From the NCBI GenBank assembly GCA_902540995.1, contig CACBOY010000007.1, positions 1 to 51,012 of the forward strand: a DNA stretch of 51,012 nucleotides, read 5' to 3'. Numbering within the stretch: position 1 is the stretch's first letter; every line of letters begins with the position of its first letter. Position numbers and translations under genes: made by a program. Source of the DNA: an uncultured SAR86 cluster bacterium. GTDB lineage: Bacteria; Pseudomonadota; Gammaproteobacteria; Magnimaribacterales; AG-339-G14. Below, in pieces: positions 1 to 9,207 of the stretch. Below the pieces are notes generated by a model. That model did no database searches. It was not told the DNA's origin and saw only the letters and a list, made by a program, of their open reading frames with translations.

Positions 1-1
1 T

Positions 2-889
2 AAGGCCGCTTCACTTAATTTCCCTGATTTACTCATGACTCAGGGTAAATATCAAAATAGACCTAATCTTCCATTTGCTCTTGGCATGGAGGGAGCAGGA
101 ATTGTTGAAAAGGTTGGATCTGGAGTTTCTTCATTCGAAGAAGGCGATGAAGTTATGTTTGGTGGTTGGGGACATGGTGCTATTGCCGAATCAATTATTC
201 TTCCTGAAAGTTTGGTCTCTTTGAAACCCAAGTCATTAAATTTTTCTGAAGCAGCCTCTTTTAAAACAGCTTATTTGACTGCTTATGTTGGTTTAATTAG
301 AAGAGGCGAATTAAAACATGGTGAGACACTTCTTGTTCATGGTGCTTCAGGTGGTGTAGGAATGGCTGCGGTGCAAATGGGTAAACTTTATGGCGCAAAA
401 GTCATTGCAAGCGGTACTTCGGATGAAAAATTAAAAATTGTAAAAACTTGGGGCGCAGATGAAATCATTAATACTGGATTAGAGGGTTCTGTTTCTTTTC
501 GAGAGGAGGTAAAAGAGCTGACGGATGGAAAGGGGGCCGATGTAATTTACGACCCAGTCGGCGGCGATGTATTCGATGAATCTATTCGATGTATAAATTG
601 GGGAGGCAGGTTATTAATAATTGGTTTTACAAGTGGTAGGATTCCAACCGTTCCAGTTAACTATCCTCTTATTAAAGGATTTTCAGTCATTGGCGTAAGG
701 GCAGGAGAATTTGGCAGAAGAGATCCTGAAAAAGGAAGAGAAAATAATGAAATCATCATGGAATTAGCCGAATCAGGAAAACTCAAACCTCATATTTGTA
801 AGGAATTTCCTTTAAAAAATTCAAAAGACGGCCTGAAATATTTAAGAGATAGAAAATTAGTGGGAAAAGTTACAGTCACAATGTCTTAG
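2..889 (+). CDS. NADPH:quinone oxidoreductase family protein (5' partial)
   Basis: Medium-chain dehydrogenase/reductase without obvious structural zinc cysteines, of the quinone oxidoreductase (zeta-crystallin) class, which reduces quinones or enones with NADPH in the cytoplasm. The reading frame is open from base 2, and the residues before the first internal Met ([11 protein letters not shown]) match the usual family N-terminus, so the true start lies outside the window. The nucleotide-binding loop is visible as [13 protein letters not shown], followed by the Rossmann fold and [15 protein letters not shown]. About 295 residues are present against roughly 325 for the family, so some 30 residues are missing. 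The 3' end overlaps the convergent DUF2256 gene by 14 bases. The substrate is unknown. Confidence 0.9.
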   Translation, partial: KAASLNFPDLLMTQGKYQNRPNLPFALGMEGAGIVEKVGSGVSSFEEGDEVMFGGWGHGAIAESIILPESLVSLKPKSLNFSEAASFKTAYLTAYVGLIRRGELKHGETLLVHGASGGVGMAAVQMGKLYGAKVIASGTSDEKLKIVKTWGADEIINTGLEGSVSFREEVKELTDGKGADVIYDPVGGDVFDESIRCINWGGRLLIIGFTSGRIPTVPVNYPLIKGFSVIGVRAGEFGRRDPEKGRENNEIIMELAESGKLKPHICKEFPLKNSKDGLKYLRDRKLVGKVTVTMS

Positions 890-1010
890 ACTTGTTTCTT
901 TTACAACGTTCACTACAGTACAAAACATTTTCCCAATCCCTTTCCCATTTTTTTCGCCATGAAAAAGGTTTTTTACATACCTTACAAATTTTTTCCTCTT
1001 TGTGCTTCAT
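876..1010 (-). CDS. DUF2256 domain small protein, photolyase partner
   Basis: A 44-residue protein starting [18 protein letters not shown]. It carries two cysteine pairs, CKVC near the N-terminus and a later YCSERC motif, with the tryptophan-rich stretch [12 protein letters not shown] between them. This is the layout of DUF2256, a tiny putative zinc-ribbon family often encoded next to cryptochrome/photolyase-like genes. Its ATG overlaps the TGA of the upstream photolyase gene in an ATGA arrangement, so the two are probably translationally coupled. Its 3' end runs 14 bases into the convergent oxidoreductase gene. The molecular function of the family is not established; metal binding is inferred from the cysteines. 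Confidence 0.85.
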   Translation of the reverse strand: MKHKEEKICKVCKKPFSWRKKWERDWENVLYCSERCKRNKSKTL

Positions 1011-2497
1011 AGCGAATTTTTTTTGATAAATTCATCAGCAAGACCAAAAATTCTTTCCTTTTTTTCTGGATTCATCTTATCCAGAGAACGAGTTAAAATT
1101 GATAATCTAGGGTTTGATTCATAGAAATCACGATGTTTCTCCGTAAATCTCCAATAAAGACCATCTAAAACCTCACACCAAGGTCCTTTTTTATAATTGC
1201 TCATTTTTAAGACATAATTTGAACCACATGTATAAGGCTTAGTGGACATTATCCCTCCATCGGCAAAAGTACCCATGCCAAAGACATTAGGCACCATTAC
1301 CCATTCAGAAGAGTCGACAAACATTTCCATAAACCATCTATAGATATCTTTAGGGTCAATCTCGCAAAGAGTAAAAATATTTGAAAGTATCATCAATCGG
1401 GGGATGTGATGGGTATAACCATACTCATTCACCATCCTTATTACATCATCCAATGGGTCTAGCCCTGTAGTGCCTTCGTACCAATTTGAGTTAATTTTAT
1501 TTTTATGGTCCCAATAGTTACTTTTAAGCTCAATCTCACTTTTTTCCTGATAGACACCTCTTATAAATTCTCGCCATCCAATAATTTGTCTGATGAAGCC
1601 TTCTAGAGAATTCAAGGGAATATCATTAGATTCAGCATGATTTAGAGCTGAATCTATAACTTCCTTGGGCGTTAAAAGCCCAACATTCAAAAGAGGCGAT
1701 AACATGCTATGAAACAAAAAGTTTTGTTGTTCTTGCATGGCATCTTCATATGTTCCAAAAAACTTAAATCTTTGTTCTAAAAATTTTTTTAAACTTCGTT
1801 TGGCGTCTTTTCTATTATCTGGCAACCAAGAATTTAACTCTCCAGGATGATTATCAAAATACTTTTGAACATCTTGTTTTACATTATCTTCATGAGTGTT
1901 TTTTGAAAACATTTTTAATTTAGGAAGCTCTAAATCTTTGGGAATTTTTTTTCTGTTCTCTTCATCGTAAGACCATTTTCCACCTAATGGCTTCCCATCT
2001 GAAATTAAGATATCTAAATCTTTTCGCATCAGTTGATAAAAACTTACCATTCTGAGATTTTTTTTATTTTGAGCAAACTTATTAAATTTATCTCTTGAAC
2101 AGAGAAACATTGGAGATTGGATGATTTCAAAATCAATTTTCTTTTGTCTTAAAAAATCAAATATTTTTTTTTCGAAGAATTTATCTTCTATTTCAAAAAA
2201 TTTAATAGTTTTAAATTTATTTTTATTTAAAAACTCACTTAGAAGGGCGATGAAATCCTTATTTTTGGTCTTTTCACTAAGTTTGTTGTAAAAAACTTTA
2301 TAACCAAGATCAGATAATTCGTCCTTAAAAGAACGCATCGCACTTAAAAAGAAGAATATTTTTTGTTTGTGATATTTTTCTTCTGTACAAAGTCCGAAGT
2401 CTTCAGCCATAAAAATATTTTTAGTTTCTGCTTCAGAAAGATATCTTTTATCGAAAAGTTGATTGCCAAGAATTATTAATAAAGTATCATCACTCAT
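1007..2497 (-). CDS. Cryptochrome/photolyase-related protein, (6-4) photolyase-like
   Basis: A 496-residue member of the bacterial iron-sulfur cryptochrome/photolyase group (DPRP family), flavoproteins that repair (6-4) photoproducts or sense light. The N-terminal [10 protein letters not shown] matches the family start, and the C-terminal FAD domain carries [18 protein letters not shown] and GLYWRF. Length agrees with the family (about 500). Oddity: of the four cysteines that bind the 4Fe-4S cluster in Agrobacterium PhrB (C350, C438, C441, C454), by-eye alignment finds Pro at about 348 for the first, a shortened NYKKGPWC segment for the next ones, and only C441 here matching the last. The cluster is therefore probably absent. 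It forms an operon with the DUF2256 gene downstream. Confidence 0.9.
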   Translation of the reverse strand: MSDDTLLIILGNQLFDKRYLSEAETKNIFMAEDFGLCTEEKYHKQKIFFFLSAMRSFKDELSDLGYKVFYNKLSEKTKNKDFIALLSEFLNKNKFKTIKFFEIEDKFFEKKIFDFLRQKKIDFEIIQSPMFLCSRDKFNKFAQNKKNLRMVSFYQLMRKDLDILISDGKPLGGKWSYDEENRKKIPKDLELPKLKMFSKNTHEDNVKQDVQKYFDNHPGELNSWLPDNRKDAKRSLKKFLEQRFKFFGTYEDAMQEQQNFLFHSMLSPLLNVGLLTPKEVIDSALNHAESNDIPLNSLEGFIRQIIGWREFIRGVYQEKSEIELKSNYWDHKNKINSNWYEGTTGLDPLDDVIRMVNEYGYTHHIPRLMILSNIFTLCEIDPKDIYRWFMEMFVDSSEWVMVPNVFGMGTFADGGIMSTKPYTCGSNYVLKMSNYKKGPWCEVLDGLYWRFTEKHRDFYESNPRLSILTRSLDKMNPEKKERIFGLADEFIKKNSL

Positions 2498-2562
2498 TCT
2501 TTTAATTTACTTTATTTGAAACTTTTTTATCCAATTAATAACTATTCATTATTTAAATAGCT

Positions 2563-3033
2563 ATGAAAAATAAATTTCCATATCCGGGCATTACAAAAAA
2601 GGTTACTGAAGAAATGTGTGATCTAAATGGACATATGAATGTTACTTTCTATACAAAAATCTTTGAAGAAGGCTCCTATGAAATGTTCAATCAATTAGGA
2701 ATGGGGTTTGATTACATAAATTCCGGTTTCAGTACTTTCACTCTTGAGCAAAATCTCAGATATGTAAAAGAAAACTTATTAGGAGACAAGATTTCAACGC
2801 ATTATAGAATTGTTAATGTGAATAGAAAATTAATCCATCATGTTGGGATTCTCCTTAATAACGATAAAGAATTAAGCGCTATAGAAGAAATTCTTCTTAT
2901 TCACATAGATATGAAGAAAAGAAAGTCATGCCCTATGCCGGATGAGTCTTTCAATAAAGTCCTTCAAATGAAAGAAGAAAACGATACTCTTGGCGAATTG
3001 GATTTTGACCTAAGATTTAAGATTAAAACTTAA
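2563..3033 (+). CDS. Acyl-CoA thioesterase family protein (hot-dog fold)
   Basis: A 156-residue single hot-dog domain of the 4-hydroxybenzoyl-CoA thioesterase superfamily, expected to hydrolyse an acyl-CoA in the cytoplasm. The diagnostic segment is DLNGHMNVTFYTKIFEEG near residue 21; the Asp and the following helix form the active site in relatives. TLEQNLRYVKE and the later strand pattern fit the fold. It is divergent from the photolyase and convergent with the crotonase-like gene, overlapping the latter by 4 bases at the stop codons. The substrate is not deducible, but the acyl-CoA neighbour is consistent with a fatty-acid or catabolic intermediate. Confidence 0.75.
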   Translation: MKNKFPYPGITKKVTEEMCDLNGHMNVTFYTKIFEEGSYEMFNQLGMGFDYINSGFSTFTLEQNLRYVKENLLGDKISTHYRIVNVNRKLIHHVGILLNNDKELSAIEEILLIHIDMKKRKSCPMPDESFNKVLQMKEENDTLGELDFDLRFKIKT

Positions 3034-3797
3034 TTACCAGTAAACTCTGGATCTCTTCTCTCCAGAGAGGCTTTTATTCCTTCTTGAAAATCTGCGGTTT
3101 CCCTAAGTCTATTTTGTTCAGATAGTTCCCATTTGACTATTTCCTCTATTTTTTGAACGGAGTCGCCTTTGATAGTCTCTCTAATGGCTTGAACTCCTAA
3201 AGGACCGGCAGCATTAATTTCCATTGCAAGTGCTTCCGCTTTAGACATTAACTCACTTTGAGGAACAAGAAAATCAGCAAGTCCAATCTCAAAGGCTTCT
3301 TTACCTTTTACTCTGGCGCTAGTGAGTAACATCCATTTTGCTTTCTGATTGCCAACCACTCGTGGCAGAGTTACTGTGGTACCAAATCCTTGATGAAAGG
3401 CTAATTTTGAAAAATTTGCACTAAATCTAGATTCTTCACAAGCTATTCTAAAGTCAGCAGACAGAGCTACACCTAACCCACCTCCAACGGCAGCGCCTTG
3501 AATGGTCGCTATGACAGGTTTTTTAGTTTTAAAAAGCCTCACTGCTTCTTGATACAACCTTTCATAAGGATCTGACTCTTCCTTATAAGAAGATCTCGTA
3601 AAGTCTGCTCCAGCACAAAAATGCTTGCCTTCTGAAGATAAAATAATACTTCTGCATTCCTTTTCTTTATCCATTTCCTCAAGGAAGTCAGCTATCTGAC
3701 CTATCAGTTCAGCGTCAAAATGATTATTTGGCGGCCTATTAATCGTGACATAACCAATATGATTTTCAATTTTCGTTTTAAGGTCTTTATAACTCAT
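3030..3797 (-). CDS. Enoyl-CoA hydratase/isomerase family protein
   Basis: A 255-residue crotonase-fold protein. The oxyanion-hole segments are clear: GKHFCAGADF and IQGAAVGGGLGVALSADFRI. The two glutamates of classical enoyl-CoA hydratase (E144 and E164 in rat) are not seen at the expected places: the segment reads FSKLAFHQGFG where PEI would be, and AKWMLL where the second Glu would sit. A hydratase reaction is therefore doubtful, and isomerase, dehydratase or hydrolase chemistry is possible. It acts on CoA thioesters in the cytoplasm. It is a separate minus-strand unit, with its 3' end overlapping the thioesterase gene. Confidence 0.85.
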   Translation of the reverse strand: MSYKDLKTKIENHIGYVTINRPPNNHFDAELIGQIADFLEEMDKEKECRSIILSSEGKHFCAGADFTRSSYKEESDPYERLYQEAVRLFKTKKPVIATIQGAAVGGGLGVALSADFRIACEESRFSANFSKLAFHQGFGTTVTLPRVVGNQKAKWMLLTSARVKGKEAFEIGLADFLVPQSELMSKAEALAMEINAAGPLGVQAIRETIKGDSVQKIEEIVKWELSEQNRLRETADFQEGIKASLERRDPEFTGN

Positions 3798-3871
3798 AAT
3801 ACTAACAAGTCTATCACGAAGAATTTAAAGTAAAATAAGCTTGAAAAAATCCGTATTGAAAATTTAAAAAA

Positions 3872-4078
3872 ATGAAATTCATTAAAAGCATAATCTCAAA
3901 GATCGACATTACTTTATTTGTGATTTATGGATTTTTAGGATTTGGCAGTATGTACTTAGCAAGTTTTATTCGAAGTGTCACTAAGTTAAATTTTTGGGCA
4001 GAACTGTTGATTTGCTTCTTAATAATTTCTCCAATTTATTTTCTTGTAAGAGTTCTCAAAAAAAAATACTCAAGCTAA
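3872..4078 (+). CDS. Small membrane protein, function unknown
   Basis: A 68-residue protein with two predicted membrane helices (about residues 13-32 and 42-60) and a basic C-terminus ending KKKYSS. I recognise no family. It overlaps the next small membrane gene by one base (TAATG) and so heads a three-gene unit with that gene and the rhodanese. The translation is clean and the coupling argues for a real gene. The context only suggests a membrane-linked role with the rhodanese. Confidence 0.6.
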   Translation: MKFIKSIISKIDITLFVIYGFLGFGSMYLASFIRSVTKLNFWAELLICFLIISPIYFLVRVLKKKYSS

Positions 4079-4296
4079 TGTTAAGAATTTTAATAATTTC
4101 TCTATTTTTGGTGGGAACTATTTTAATTTTTTCTTACCTAACGACTTACTTAGTGCAAAAATTTGGAAGATTGATTGCAATTTCCTCTATCATCTCAGTA
4201 GGTATTATTTTAAGCGCAATCATTATCGCCCATGAAGATGGTTGTGTAACTGAAGTTGAGGGCTTAGAAGCCACAAAGGTTTGTTGGTTTAAATGA
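4078..4296 (+). CDS. Small membrane protein, function unknown
   Basis: A 72-residue protein starting MLRILIISLFLVG, with two hydrophobic helices (about residues 4-24 and 32-50) and a polar C-terminal tail containing HEDGCVTEVEGLEATKVCWF with two cysteines. I chose this ATG because it overlaps the previous stop by one base (TAATG) and leaves a membrane protein. An in-frame ATG 28 codons upstream would add residues encoded inside the preceding gene and is less likely. The stop overlaps the rhodanese start (ATGA). No family recognised. Confidence 0.55.
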   Translation: MLRILIISLFLVGTILIFSYLTTYLVQKFGRLIAISSIISVGIILSAIIIAHEDGCVTEVEGLEATKVCWFK

Positions 4297-4649
4297 AGAA
4301 TTTTCAAGATTTAGTTCAAGAAGCTTTGAAAAATGTTCCAGAAGTCGATATTTATCAACTTAAAGAAAAAATCGAAAGTAATAAACAAATAAAACTAATC
4401 GATATCAGAGAAGACCGAGAGTGGGTTTCTGGTAAAATTCCTTCCTCATATCATATTGGCAGAGGGGTTCTTGAAAAAGGCATCTTCGAAGTTGCTGATA
4501 GTGAAGATGAAATTATTTTGTATTGTGCAAGTGGTTTCAGGTCGGTTTTGGGTTCCAAATCTCTTAATGAAATGGGATTCAAAAAAGTTTTTTCTCTAAA
4601 AGGAGGAATTACGGACTGGATTACTGCGGGATTTGAAATTGAAGAATAA
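4293..4649 (+). CDS. Rhodanese-like domain protein
   Basis: A 118-residue single rhodanese domain, expected to carry sulfur as a persulfide on a catalytic cysteine. The CDC25/rhodanese signatures are visible: IKLIDIREDREWVSGKIPSSYHIGRG in the first half, then the active-site loop LYCASGFRS with Cys78, and finally GGITDW. There is no signal peptide, so it is probably cytoplasmic. The start overlaps the upstream membrane-protein stop by 4 bases, which suggests coupled translation. It may serve sulfur transfer or thiosulfate or cyanide detoxification; the substrate is open. Confidence 0.88.
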   Translation: MKNFQDLVQEALKNVPEVDIYQLKEKIESNKQIKLIDIREDREWVSGKIPSSYHIGRGVLEKGIFEVADSEDEIILYCASGFRSVLGSKSLNEMGFKKVFSLKGGITDWITAGFEIEE

Positions 4650-4672
4650 TTTCAAAAGAAAAAATAAGGATT

Positions 4673-4678
4673 TATAAT
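4673..4678 (+). promoter_or_regulatory. Candidate -10 element close to a start codon
   Basis: A perfect TATAAT ends six bases before the ATG of the monooxygenase gene. Transcription starting about seven bases after the hexamer would begin at the ATG, giving a leaderless message. No Shine-Dalgarno sequence is seen in that gap, although AAGGA lies just before the hexamer. No good -35 is visible. AT-rich sequence makes chance hits possible. Confidence 0.35.
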
Positions 4679-4684
4679 AATAAT

Positions 4685-6148
4685 ATGAATGAAGAAATTT
4701 TAGATGTTCTAATCGTCGGTTCAGGTATTTCTGGTATCGGTGCTGGCGCTCATCTTAGTATGAAGTGTCCCAACAAAAAATACCTGATTTTAGAGGGTAG
4801 AGATAACTTTGGCGGAACTTGGGATTTATTCAAATATCCAGGTATAAGATCAGATTCAGATATGCACACTCTGGGCTTTAGTTTTAAACCTTGGCTTCAC
4901 AAAAAATCCATAGCGGATGGCTCCTCCATAATGGAATATCTAGAAGAAACCATTCAAGAGTATGAACTCACAGATAAAATAAGATACAGACATCATGTGC
5001 ATCAAGCCGAATGGTCCTCTTCTGAAAATCTTTGGACTTTAAAAGTTGAGGATAAAAATACTGGAGAAACTAAGCTTTTTAAATCTTCTTTTCTTTATAT
5101 GTGTGCAGGTTATTACAGCTACAAGGGCGGACACTTGCCAGAATTTAAAGGAAGAGATGAATTTCAAGGCGACATCATTCACCCTCAGGAGTGGCCAGAA
5201 GATTTTGATTACGAGGGGAAAAATATTGTCGTGATTGGAAGTGGCGCTACCGCAGCGACGATTGTTCCAGCAATGTCAAAAAAAGCAAAGCATGTGACAA
5301 TGCTTCAAAGGTCACCTACATATTATGCTTCTGCTCCAGATGAGGATGCGATAGCTCTTTTTCTGAACAAGTTTTTACCGAGACGTCTTGTTTACAACAT
5401 CATAAGACTTAGGAATGTCCTTTTCCAACAATGGCTTTACAAAAGAGCCAGAAATCGTCCCGAAAAGGTTAAGGAATTTTTACTGGATAGGGTCAAAGAA
5501 GAACTTCCAAACTACAACATTCAAAAGCACTTTACTCCGTCCTATAATCCTTGGGAACAACGTATGTGTTTGGTTCCAAATAGTGATTTATTTGAAGCTA
5601 TTAGACAAGATGATGTATCCATTGTTACTGATCACATTGAAAAGTTTACTAAGGAAGGTATTGAGCTTAAGTCTGGTGAAGTTTTAAAAACCGATGTCAT
5701 TATTACTGCAACTGGAATTGTTCTTGAAAACTTTGGTGGAATAGAAGTTAAAGTTGATGATTCGATGGTAAAGGTTTCAGATACTATGACTTACAAAAGC
5801 ATGATGTATAGCGGTATACCCAATTTTGTAAATTCTTTTGGTTATATTAATGCTTCTTGGACTTTAAAGGCTGACATTACCAGTGAATATGTTTGTCGTT
5901 TAATTAAACATATGGACAAAAATAATTTTAAGAAATGCTGCCCCGAAATTCCAGCCGATGTTGAAGAATCTAAAGACTGGCTAGAAGACTGGTCCTCAGG
6001 ATACATTCAAAGGTCTATCCATAAGTTTGCCAAGCAAGGAAATAAAAAACCTTGGGTGAATTACCAAGATTATCTCAAAGATTGGTTTGACGTTAAATTT
6101 GGAAAAATGGAAGACGGCAATCTTCAGTTTTCAAATAAAAAGTCCTAA
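4685..6148 (+). CDS. Flavin-containing Baeyer-Villiger-type monooxygenase
   Basis: A 487-residue FAD- and NADPH-dependent monooxygenase of the class B flavoprotein group, which inserts oxygen into ketones or oxidises other carbonyl or heteroatom substrates. The FAD-binding GSGISGIGAG is at residues 12-21. The Baeyer-Villiger fingerprint FxGxxxHxxxWP is met exactly by FQGDIIHPQEWP at residues 160-171. The second nucleotide motif, VIGSGATAAT, follows. FGGTWDLFKYPGIRSDSDMHTLG is the usual substrate-side segment. There is no signal peptide, so it is cytoplasmic. Neighbouring thioesterase, crotonase and quinone reductase genes hint at a catabolic role, but no operon is proven and the substrate cannot be told. 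Confidence 0.92.
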   Translation: MNEEILDVLIVGSGISGIGAGAHLSMKCPNKKYLILEGRDNFGGTWDLFKYPGIRSDSDMHTLGFSFKPWLHKKSIADGSSIMEYLEETIQEYELTDKIRYRHHVHQAEWSSSENLWTLKVEDKNTGETKLFKSSFLYMCAGYYSYKGGHLPEFKGRDEFQGDIIHPQEWPEDFDYEGKNIVVIGSGATAATIVPAMSKKAKHVTMLQRSPTYYASAPDEDAIALFLNKFLPRRLVYNIIRLRNVLFQQWLYKRARNRPEKVKEFLLDRVKEELPNYNIQKHFTPSYNPWEQRMCLVPNSDLFEAIRQDDVSIVTDHIEKFTKEGIELKSGEVLKTDVIITATGIVLENFGGIEVKVDDSMVKVSDTMTYKSMMYSGIPNFVNSFGYINASWTLKADITSEYVCRLIKHMDKNNFKKCCPEIPADVEESKDWLEDWSSGYIQRSIHKFAKQGNKKPWVNYQDYLKDWFDVKFGKMEDGNLQFSNKKS

Positions 6149-6163
6149 CAAAAAGCTAGCGCC

Positions 6164-9100
6164 ATGCTAGATTCAAGTTTTTTAAAAATACTTCTTTTTA
6201 CTTTAGTCCTATCCTCTTGTGGGGGAGGTAATAGCTCTGCCACTCCTCCAAGTGAAGGTTCTTTCGTGAGTCAACCAAAATCAATTAATGGTCTGGTAGT
6301 TGATGGATACATCAGAAATGCTGATATTTGGATCGAAACTACAAACGATTTTTCAAATATTGGAGAAACAAAGACGTCTTCTAACTTACAAGGAAGATTT
6401 AGCTTAACAACAAGCCTCACAGACTACAGAGTTCAGTCCTCTGGCGGCATTGATTTAGATACAAACAATAGTTTAGAAGGTTTGATTTTAATTAATTACA
6501 AGATAGATGAACTTGCATCTTCTAATACTGCTCAGAATTTTATTATTTCGCCATTAACAACCGCAGATTTTTTTCTTTCAGAATCTTTAAATAAACTATC
6601 CAACCCAATAACAACAACCATAAATGACCTTCTGGGCTTGGATCAAAACTTAAACGTTAATACTGTTGATCATGTAGCTAGTTTGAATGATGGATTTATG
6701 TATGCTGAGGTTTATGAAAGAGCCAATCAACTCACCTCTCTTTCACTATCTTTTACAAGATTAGTCAATAATTTAAGTACTTCTGAAATCAATAGCAGTG
6801 AAATTTTCCAAGTAATCTTAGATCGAATGGTAGCAATTTATCAAAGCTCTCAAAATGAGGTAAATATAGAATCTTCAGCCTTCATAGATGCATTGGTCGA
6901 CGATGTAAATTTTAAATTTTCTCTTTCCTTGGAAAATGAAATTAAGACGAAAGTAAAAAATATGTATAAAGCTTTCATACCTTTGATACAAGTTAAGCCT
7001 AACTTAGTAGCTACACATGGTTTATTTTATTTTGCTACCAATACTTTTTTTAATGATCTTGTTTTAGTTGCATCCAATAATGATCAAGAAAATATTTATT
7101 CCAGATATAGTCTTGATCTAATCACTTACATTTCAGAGATATCTGGACAAACAGAATCAAACTTAGCTTTTTCCATAACAGCCAATTCTGACTTGATTTC
7201 TTCTTTTGAAGATCAGACTTTCAATATAAACGTTTTGGAAAACGATGATTATGATAGTCAATCAAGTTATAACATTTCATTTACACAGCCTGCCAATGGA
7301 ACGATAAGCAAGGATAATTTGAATATTTTGGTTTATCAGCCAAATGCAAATTTCAATGGTAACGATTCCTTTTCATATACTCTTGAACAAGGCTCTTTAA
7401 GCTCCACTGCATCTGTAAATATCTCGGTCCAACCATTACCTGATGCTCCAATCATTTCAATATCATCAACTGAGATAACAATTCCAGAAAATCAAATTAA
7501 TGTTGTAGATATAGTAGCCAGTGATGTTGATGGTGATCCTCTTAGCTACAGTTTGTCAGGAACTGATTCTGCCTATTTTAGTATTTCTAGTTCAGGTAAG
7601 TTATCTTTTATAAATCCTCCAGATTATGAAACCAAGTTTTCTTTTGAAGTGACAGTCTCAGTGAGTGATGGAGCTTTATACGACAGCAAAGATTTAGTCA
7701 TAAATATTTCTAATGTTTTATATGAAGTTGATCTTTTGGTTTATTACGCTCCTGATATGTTATCTGAATATACCTCAGAAAATGGAGTTGAGACCAGAGT
7801 TTTATATCTTATTGAATCTGCAAACAATGCTCTAAAAAGGAGTCAGTCAGAGGTTCAATTTAATTTGCTAAAACTATTGCCTTACGATGTTGATGTAAGT
7901 AACCAATCAGGGAATACAATTTTTTCTTCTCTTCTTGGTAGAGAAAAAATTAAAAAAGATCAAATCATGTATGGAGCTGATTATTTTATTCTTGTTTCAA
8001 GATGGGATTCATCAAAAGGACTGACTGGAGGAACAGCTTCAATTGATTTAACAATAGATAATTTAACCGATTGGGATGCAGCCCATGGATACTTATCAGC
8101 ATGGTCCGTTGATCCCAATTGGTCAGAACCAGGATGTAATCCATGTTTTCCCGATAAAGTCTTTGCCCATGAATTAGGACACAATTTAGGATCAGGACAT
8201 TGGCCAGGAGAAACTGGACAGTCTTATGCCTATGGCCATCGTGTTGATGGAAATACCGACGGAGACTTCACAGATAGTTTCGACTGGGGAACTGTTATGA
8301 GTTACAACAATATCTCGCCCGATTATTTTTCAAATCCAAACGCGTCATGTAAAAACGGCCTAGCTTGTGGTGTAGTAAATGTTAGCGACAATACCAAGTG
8401 GTATAACAACTTAGGAACAAGATTTTCTAGTATTCTGCCAGCTAGTTCCTTAGATAATTCAAATACTTCTAATAAAATCAACATAAAAAACTTCTTTCCA
8501 AAGATTTCGGGAGGCATTTCTACTTTTTCAAATGCTGGTTCTACAAGAATTTTCCAAGTTACTGAGTTTTCCGATGTCGACATAAACGGTCAGACTTATA
8601 AAAGTTTTAAATGGGAAAATTCTTCTAATGGAAATCCTAAGATGGCTTATCATTTTTATGAAAAGGATAATAAATACTTTATAAATCGAACTGACTATGA
8701 GGCGGGTTATAAGTTTTCCAATCAAGATGAATACACTCTTTATAACAACAACAATTTGTGTGTTTTCTTCGATTCGTTTCAAAGCATAGGAAATTATTTA
8801 GCAAGAGATTGCAGTAACGCACACTATGGAGACCCTCCCGTTTATAACGATGTTTTTCATTTCAATCACTTCATAAAAAGTGAAAATATAAGCGTTCCCT
8901 ATGGAAGTTTCAGCACCATAAAATATGTTTTTACTCTCTGGGATAATAATAATAGCCCATATAGTGACACTCCATATTTAATGCATACCATATTCTGGTT
9001 AAATTCAGAGATGGGAATCATTCAGTATCGCGATCACTTAGGAAGGATATGGAAATTGGAAAGTACAGACTCCGATGGCGATGGAATAGATAACAAATTG

Positions 9101-9202
9101 GACGATGACGATGATAATGATGGAGTTTTAGATAACTCCGATGCATTTAAATTAGATCCAACTGCATCTGTAGATTCCAATTCAGATGGCATACCTGATT
9201 AA
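6164..9202 (+). CDS. Metzincin-type metalloprotease lipoprotein with cadherin-like and TSP3 repeats
   Basis: A 1012-residue putative lipoprotein: signal peptide then LSSC with lipidated Cys19. After an N-terminal region come a Big_9/cadherin-like repeat (around residues 345-425, YQPNANFNGNDSFSYT) and a cadherin-like domain (around 430-520, DVDGDPLSYSLSG). A metzincin peptidase domain follows, with the zinc site HELGHNLGSGH (H669, E670, H673, H679) and a Met-turn at about M712 (TVMSYN). The extreme C-terminus is a calcium-binding thrombospondin type 3 stretch (DSDGDGIDNKLDDDDDNDG), where the protein ends abruptly. It should act on proteins at or outside the outer membrane. No prodomain of the usual kind is seen; compare the convergent neighbour 5 bases away. 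Confidence 0.85.
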   Translation: MLDSSFLKILLFTLVLSSCGGGNSSATPPSEGSFVSQPKSINGLVVDGYIRNADIWIETTNDFSNIGETKTSSNLQGRFSLTTSLTDYRVQSSGGIDLDTNNSLEGLILINYKIDELASSNTAQNFIISPLTTADFFLSESLNKLSNPITTTINDLLGLDQNLNVNTVDHVASLNDGFMYAEVYERANQLTSLSLSFTRLVNNLSTSEINSSEIFQVILDRMVAIYQSSQNEVNIESSAFIDALVDDVNFKFSLSLENEIKTKVKNMYKAFIPLIQVKPNLVATHGLFYFATNTFFNDLVLVASNNDQENIYSRYSLDLITYISEISGQTESNLAFSITANSDLISSFEDQTFNINVLENDDYDSQSSYNISFTQPANGTISKDNLNILVYQPNANFNGNDSFSYTLEQGSLSSTASVNISVQPLPDAPIISISSTEITIPENQINVVDIVASDVDGDPLSYSLSGTDSAYFSISSSGKLSFINPPDYETKFSFEVTVSVSDGALYDSKDLVINISNVLYEVDLLVYYAPDMLSEYTSENGVETRVLYLIESANNALKRSQSEVQFNLLKLLPYDVDVSNQSGNTIFSSLLGREKIKKDQIMYGADYFILVSRWDSSKGLTGGTASIDLTIDNLTDWDAAHGYLSAWSVDPNWSEPGCNPCFPDKVFAHELGHNLGSGHWPGETGQSYAYGHRVDGNTDGDFTDSFDWGTVMSYNNISPDYFSNPNASCKNGLACGVVNVSDNTKWYNNLGTRFSSILPASSLDNSNTSNKINIKNFFPKISGGISTFSNAGSTRIFQVTEFSDVDINGQTYKSFKWENSSNGNPKMAYHFYEKDNKYFINRTDYEAGYKFSNQDEYTLYNNNNLCVFFDSFQSIGNYLARDCSNAHYGDPPVYNDVFHFNHFIKSENISVPYGSFSTIKYVFTLWDNNNSPYSDTPYLMHTIFWLNSEMGIIQYRDHLGRIWKLESTDSDGDGIDNKLDDDDDNDGVLDNSDAFKLDPTASVDSNSDGIPD

Positions 9203-9207
9203 GCGAA

